Assembly: GCA_023268575.1 (NCBI GenBank)
Contig: JALRCL010000643.1
Span: 1 to 8,723, forward strand
From: Patulibacter sp.
GTDB lineage: Bacteria > Actinomycetota > Thermoleophilia > Solirubrobacterales > Solirubrobacteraceae
Length of the DNA: 8,723 bases
Direction of reading: 5' to 3'
Shown: positions 6,732 through 8,723 of the stretch, piece by piece
How positions within the stretch are numbered: position 1 is the stretch's first letter
Layout of the letters: the number at the start of each line of letters is the position of its first letter
The notes under the pieces: model-generated
What the model was told of the DNA's origin: nothing
The model's database searches: none
The model's input: only the letters and a program-made list of their open reading frames with translations
Translations under genes and position numbers: made by a program

Positions 6732-6757
6732 CGCCGCCGGGCGGCGGTCAGCCGCCG
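6732..6757. terminator. GC hairpin(s) between convergent genes, possible bidirectional terminator
   Basis: In the 38-bp gap between two convergent genes, CGGCGG (6742-6747) pairs with CCGCCG (6752-6757) around the loop TCAG. An alternative stem CGCCG/CGGCG (6732-6736 with 6742-6746) competes with it. The hairpin overlaps the stop codon of the minus-strand gene. There is no T-tract, so at this GC content it could be chance. Confidence 0.3.
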
Positions 6758-7272
6758 GTGACGGCGGCGGCGATCCGCGACGCGACCCGCTCGCCGTCGC
6801 GCATGCCGCGCTCGAGCCGCGTGGCGGCCCGCTGGAGCTGGCGCAGCGTGGCGAAGGTCGCACGGCGCGCGGCGACCCGCCGCAGCCCCGTCCCGAGCGT
6901 GCCCGTCGCGGAGCGGACGACGTTCACCGCCGACAGGAGGTCGGCGCGCAGGCGCCGCCCCTGGGTGCTCGACGCCGTCGTGCGTCGCAGGGAGAGGCGC
7001 AGGGAGGACGCCTCCGCCTCGACCCGCTCGGCGGAGCGCGCCGCGAGCGTGGCGCGGTTGCGGTTCGTCGGCGCGCGCGAGAAGCGCTCGAGGCGCTGCT
7101 GGAGCGTCGTGGCCTCGGGCTTGAGCGTCGCGACGTGGGCCTCGACGACCTGGACGAGCTGGACGTCGTCGGCGCTCGCCGGACGCGGCCCGCCGAGGGC
7201 GAGCGCGCCGAGGAGCCCGAGCAGGAGCGCCAGGCGGCCGGCCATCGCGCGGAGGTCTGTCGCGTTGCTCAC
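6748..7272 (-). CDS. Small secreted alpha-helical protein of unknown function
   Basis: This is a 174-aa protein if started at GTG 7270-7272. A hydrophobic stretch after AMAGR (RLALLLGLLGALALGG) ends in PASA|DD, a good signal peptidase I site near residue 34. The mature part (about 140 aa) is Ala/Arg/Leu-rich and lacks Cys and Pro-rich breaks. It reads as long amphipathic helices (LKPEATTLQQRLERFSRA; RLRADLLSAVNVVRSATGTL; LRQLQRAATRLERGM), probably a helical bundle or coiled coil outside the membrane. The net charge is strongly positive. I recognise no family. The frame is open up to 7401, but that part is unlike a signal peptide and runs into the LexA box. GTG 7272 is preceded by TATCGT at 7 nt and is preferred; ATG 7243-7245 is an alternative giving 165 aa. 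It is divergent from the radical SAM gene. Confidence 0.75.
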   Translation of the reverse strand: MSNATDLRAMAGRLALLLGLLGALALGGPRPASADDVQLVQVVEAHVATLKPEATTLQQRLERFSRAPTNRNRATLAARSAERVEAEASSLRLSLRRTTASSTQGRRLRADLLSAVNVVRSATGTLGTGLRRVAARRATFATLRQLQRAATRLERGMRDGERVASRIAAAVTGG

Positions 7273-7279
7273 CCGACCG

Positions 7280-7285
7280 ACGATA
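7280..7285 (-). promoter_or_regulatory. Candidate -10 element of the secreted-protein gene
   Basis: On the minus strand TATCGT is followed by 7 nt and the GTG at 7272. It is one of the few A/T-containing hexamers in the region and fits TANNNT. No Shine-Dalgarno sequence is present. It decides the start in favour of GTG 7272 over the longer open frame. Confidence 0.5.
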
Positions 7286-7391
7286 GCCCGGCGCCGGGTG
7301 CGGGTGGGCCGGGCGCGTCCCCGGTGCGCCCCGCCGGGGGCCCGCAGCGGACGGATGGATGGGCGGATCGTCCCCCGCTCCGCCGCCGGCG

Positions 7392-7411
7392 ATGCGAACA
7401 TGCGTTCGCAT
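7392..7411. promoter_or_regulatory. LexA (SOS) box over the start of the radical SAM gene
   Basis: CGAAC-ATGC-GTTCG at 7395-7408 is a perfect match to the LexA box of Actinobacteria and Bacillus (CGAAC-N4-GTTCG). The symmetry extends to 8-bp arms, ATGCGAAC (7392-7399) and GTTCGCAT (7404-7411). The last two bases are the A and T of the ATG at 7410. GAACAT (7396-7401) inside the box sits 8 nt before that ATG and could be a weak -10, so LexA would block the polymerase directly. LexA binding is inferred from sequence; the consensus is established knowledge. Confidence 0.82.
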
Positions 7412-8555
7412 GCGCTGGGATCACCTGCAGCTCGACGTCGACGCGCCGACCCGGTCGTTTCCCGGCATGCGCGAGCCCGCGGTCGTCCGGCGCTTCGACG
7501 CGCCCGAGGCGCTGGAGACCCGCTTCTACGAGGTGCGGGCGAAGTCGGTCCTCAACCGCGTCCCGGCCCGCTCGTCGATGCCGTTCGGGTGGACGGTGAA
7601 CCCGTACCGAGGCTGCACCCATGCGTGCACGTACTGCTTCGCTCGACCGACCCACGAGTACCTCGATCTCGGTCCCGGCCGGGACTTCGAGCGCGAGATC
7701 GTCGTGAAGGTCAACGCGCCGGAGCGGCTCGTGATCGACCTCGGCCGGCGGGCGCGGACGCCCGCCGCCGACGAGGGCGTGGCGCTCGGCACGAACACCG
7801 ACCCGTACCAGTGGGTCGAGTCGCGTTACCGGCTCATGCCGGGGATCTGGCGCGCGCTGATCGACGCGGAGGTCCCCGGGTCGGTGCTCACGAAGTCGCC
7901 GCTGCTCCTGCGGGACGTCGACCTCATGCTCGAGCTGCAGGCGGTCGCGGGGTTCGAGGCGGCGCTCTCCGTGCCGACGCTCGAGGAGTCCGCGTGGCGG
8001 GCGACGGAGCCGCGCACGCCCCACCCGCGCGCGCGTCTCGCCGCGGTCGCGGAGCTCACGCGGCGCGGGATCCCGACGAGCGTGCTCGCCGCCCCGCTCA
8101 TGCCGGGCATCAACGACGAGCCCGCGCAGCTCGAGGCGCTGCTCACCGCCTGCCGCGACGCGGGCGCCGTGAGCGTCCGCGGCATCGGCCTGCACCTGCG
8201 CGGCAGCACGCGGGACGTCTTCCTCGACTGGCTGCGCGACGCGCGCCCGGACCTCGTCGCCCGGTACGAGGAGCTCTACCGCCACGGCCCCTACCTGCCG
8301 CGACCCGAGGCGAGCCGCCTCGCCCGGTCGATCGCGATGGAGGAGGCCCGTCCGCGGCCGGGCGGCTCGCCGCGGCCGGGGTCGGCGCGCGGTCGCGGCG
8401 GGGCCGATGGCCGTTCCAGGTCGGCCGCCTCGCAGGAGGCGCGCCGGTTCGGCTGGCGGGGTGCCCCGTCGGGTGCCGGGGACCCCGACCGGACGTGGAC
8501 GCGCCCCGCCCGCCCCGGCGCCTCCGCGGCCGGCCGGCAGACGCGCTTGTTCTGA
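7410..8555 (+). CDS. Rv2578c-family radical SAM protein, SplB-like (putative DNA repair)
   Basis: This 381-aa protein has the radical SAM cluster motif CTHACTYC (CxxxCxxC: C69, C73, C76), preceded by WTVNPYRG and followed by FARPTHEYLDL. Further family blocks are GTNTDPYQWVESRYRLMPGI, VLTKSPLLLRD, LMPGINDEP, LHLRGSTRDVFLDWL and YRHGPYLPRPEA. This pattern matches the mycobacterial Rv2578c group of COG1533, related to spore photoproduct lyase; the actual reaction and substrate are unknown. Residues about 310-376 are a Pro/Gly/Arg/Ser-rich, probably disordered tail ending QTRLF, like a sliding-clamp-binding peptide. The start MRWDHL fits the family's usual MRW beginning and lies just after the LexA box. 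In-frame ATG 7392 would put the operator inside the gene and is disfavoured. The gene is expected to be DNA-damage induced. A strong hairpin follows the stop codon. Confidence 0.93.
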   Translation: MRWDHLQLDVDAPTRSFPGMREPAVVRRFDAPEALETRFYEVRAKSVLNRVPARSSMPFGWTVNPYRGCTHACTYCFARPTHEYLDLGPGRDFEREIVVKVNAPERLVIDLGRRARTPAADEGVALGTNTDPYQWVESRYRLMPGIWRALIDAEVPGSVLTKSPLLLRDVDLMLELQAVAGFEAALSVPTLEESAWRATEPRTPHPRARLAAVAELTRRGIPTSVLAAPLMPGINDEPAQLEALLTACRDAGAVSVRGIGLHLRGSTRDVFLDWLRDARPDLVARYEELYRHGPYLPRPEASRLARSIAMEEARPRPGGSPRPGSARGRGGADGRSRSAASQEARRFGWRGAPSGAGDPDRTWTRPARPGASAAGRQTRLF

Positions 8556-8581
8556 CCGGGCCCCGTCCCGCGCGGGCCCGG
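8556..8581 (+). terminator. 8-bp GC hairpin directly after the radical SAM gene
   Basis: CCGGGCCC (8556-8563) pairs perfectly with GGGCCCGG (8574-8581) around a 10-nt loop, starting at the base after the stop codon. It has no T-tract, as is common for actinobacterial terminators. It also lies 60 bp beyond the apparent end of the gene entering from the right, so it may serve both strands. Confidence 0.5.
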
Positions 8582-8641
8582 CACCCGCGCAGCCGGCCGC
8601 CGGGGCGCCGGTCGAGGTGACCGATGGCGCTGGGCGGTGGG

Positions 8642-8723
8642 TCACCGGCCGCGGGCCGTGACGAGCCACGGTCCGTCCCGTTCGGCCGTCGGCCCGGCGA
8701 CGAGCACGAGGGTGCGCATCGCG
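8642..8723 (-). CDS. Probable 3' end of a minus-strand gene (partial)
   Basis: On the minus strand a frame is open from the right edge to a TGA at 8642-8644. It encodes 27 codons ending in LVLVAGPTAERDGPWLVTAR plus GR. Nearly every codon ends in G or C, with a hydrophobic strand followed by a charged turn and another strand, as in a real protein terminus. The alternative plus-strand reading is Ser/Arg/Pro-rich and less protein-like. The fragment is too short to assign a family. If real, the gene is convergent with the radical SAM gene and they share the GC hairpin near 8556-8581. Confidence 0.4.
   Translation of the reverse strand, partial: AMRTLVLVAGPTAERDGPWLVTARGR

Noticed and set aside
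7351..7366. Short repeat GGATGGATGGGCGGAT upstream of the LexA box
   Set aside because: Only two imperfect units. No relation to a -35 element or known operator could be supported.
7273..7401. Longer N-terminus for the secreted protein starting at 7401
   Set aside because: It would place a hydrophilic Arg/Pro-rich stretch before the signal peptide and start inside the LexA box. GTG 7272 has a TANNNT element at the right distance.
5501..7411. A 636-codon minus-strand open frame across CbiO, the 205-aa gene and the secreted-protein gene
   Set aside because: Low-complexity Arg/Gly/Ala/Asp composition, crosses several well-supported genes, and has no recognisable domain.
4786..7599. A 937-codon plus-strand open frame in another register
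   Set aside because: Arg/Ala/Pro-rich shadow of the CbiX-CbiO gene and its neighbours; no motifs.

Overview
The window is very GC-rich DNA with strong G/C bias at third codon positions. The gene families present (LuxR-type LAL regulator, Rv2578c-type radical SAM protein, long CbiX, Lnt) and the actinobacterial-type LexA box point to a high-GC actinobacterium. Solirubrobacterales/Thermoleophilia or a similar lineage is my best guess, but that is inference. No tRNA, rRNA, CRISPR array, insertion sequence or riboswitch was seen. No gene-free stretch exceeds about 140 bases.

Layout, left to right. (1) The 3' end of an apolipoprotein N-acyltransferase gene (+), which overlaps tail-to-tail by 16 bp with a cupin gene (-). 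(2) A 102-bp divergent intergenic region carrying a G5-ATT-C5 inverted repeat. It separates the cupin gene from a 960-aa LAL-type LuxR regulator (+), which is followed 4 bp later by a small VOC/glyoxalase-fold gene. (3) A single 595-aa frame joining a long-form CbiX sirohydrochlorin cobaltochelatase (with an MxCxxC cluster motif) to a complete CbiO-type cobalt-transport ATPase. (4) An uncharacterised 205-aa protein (+). (5) A small secreted helical protein (-), convergent with the previous gene. (6) Divergent from it, an Rv2578c/SplB-like radical SAM protein (+), followed by a GC-rich hairpin. (7) A probable 3' end of another minus-strand gene at the right edge.

Three observations stand out. 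First, the radical SAM gene carries a perfect actinobacterial SOS (LexA) box directly over its start codon. Its protein ends in QTRLF, which resembles a sliding-clamp-binding peptide. Together these suggest a DNA-damage-induced repair enzyme that acts at the replication clamp. Second, the CbiX-CbiO fusion puts cobalt import energisation and cobalt insertion into one polypeptide. Third, five of the six genes that begin their own transcription unit have a [T/C]ANNNT hexamer 6-8 nt before the start codon. Four of these five lack a convincing Shine-Dalgarno sequence, which suggests leaderless transcripts. The sixth (radical SAM) has a weaker match inside its LexA box.

The genes do not form one pathway. 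The regulator/VOC/cupin group, the cobalt fusion and the SOS gene look like separate units lying side by side.
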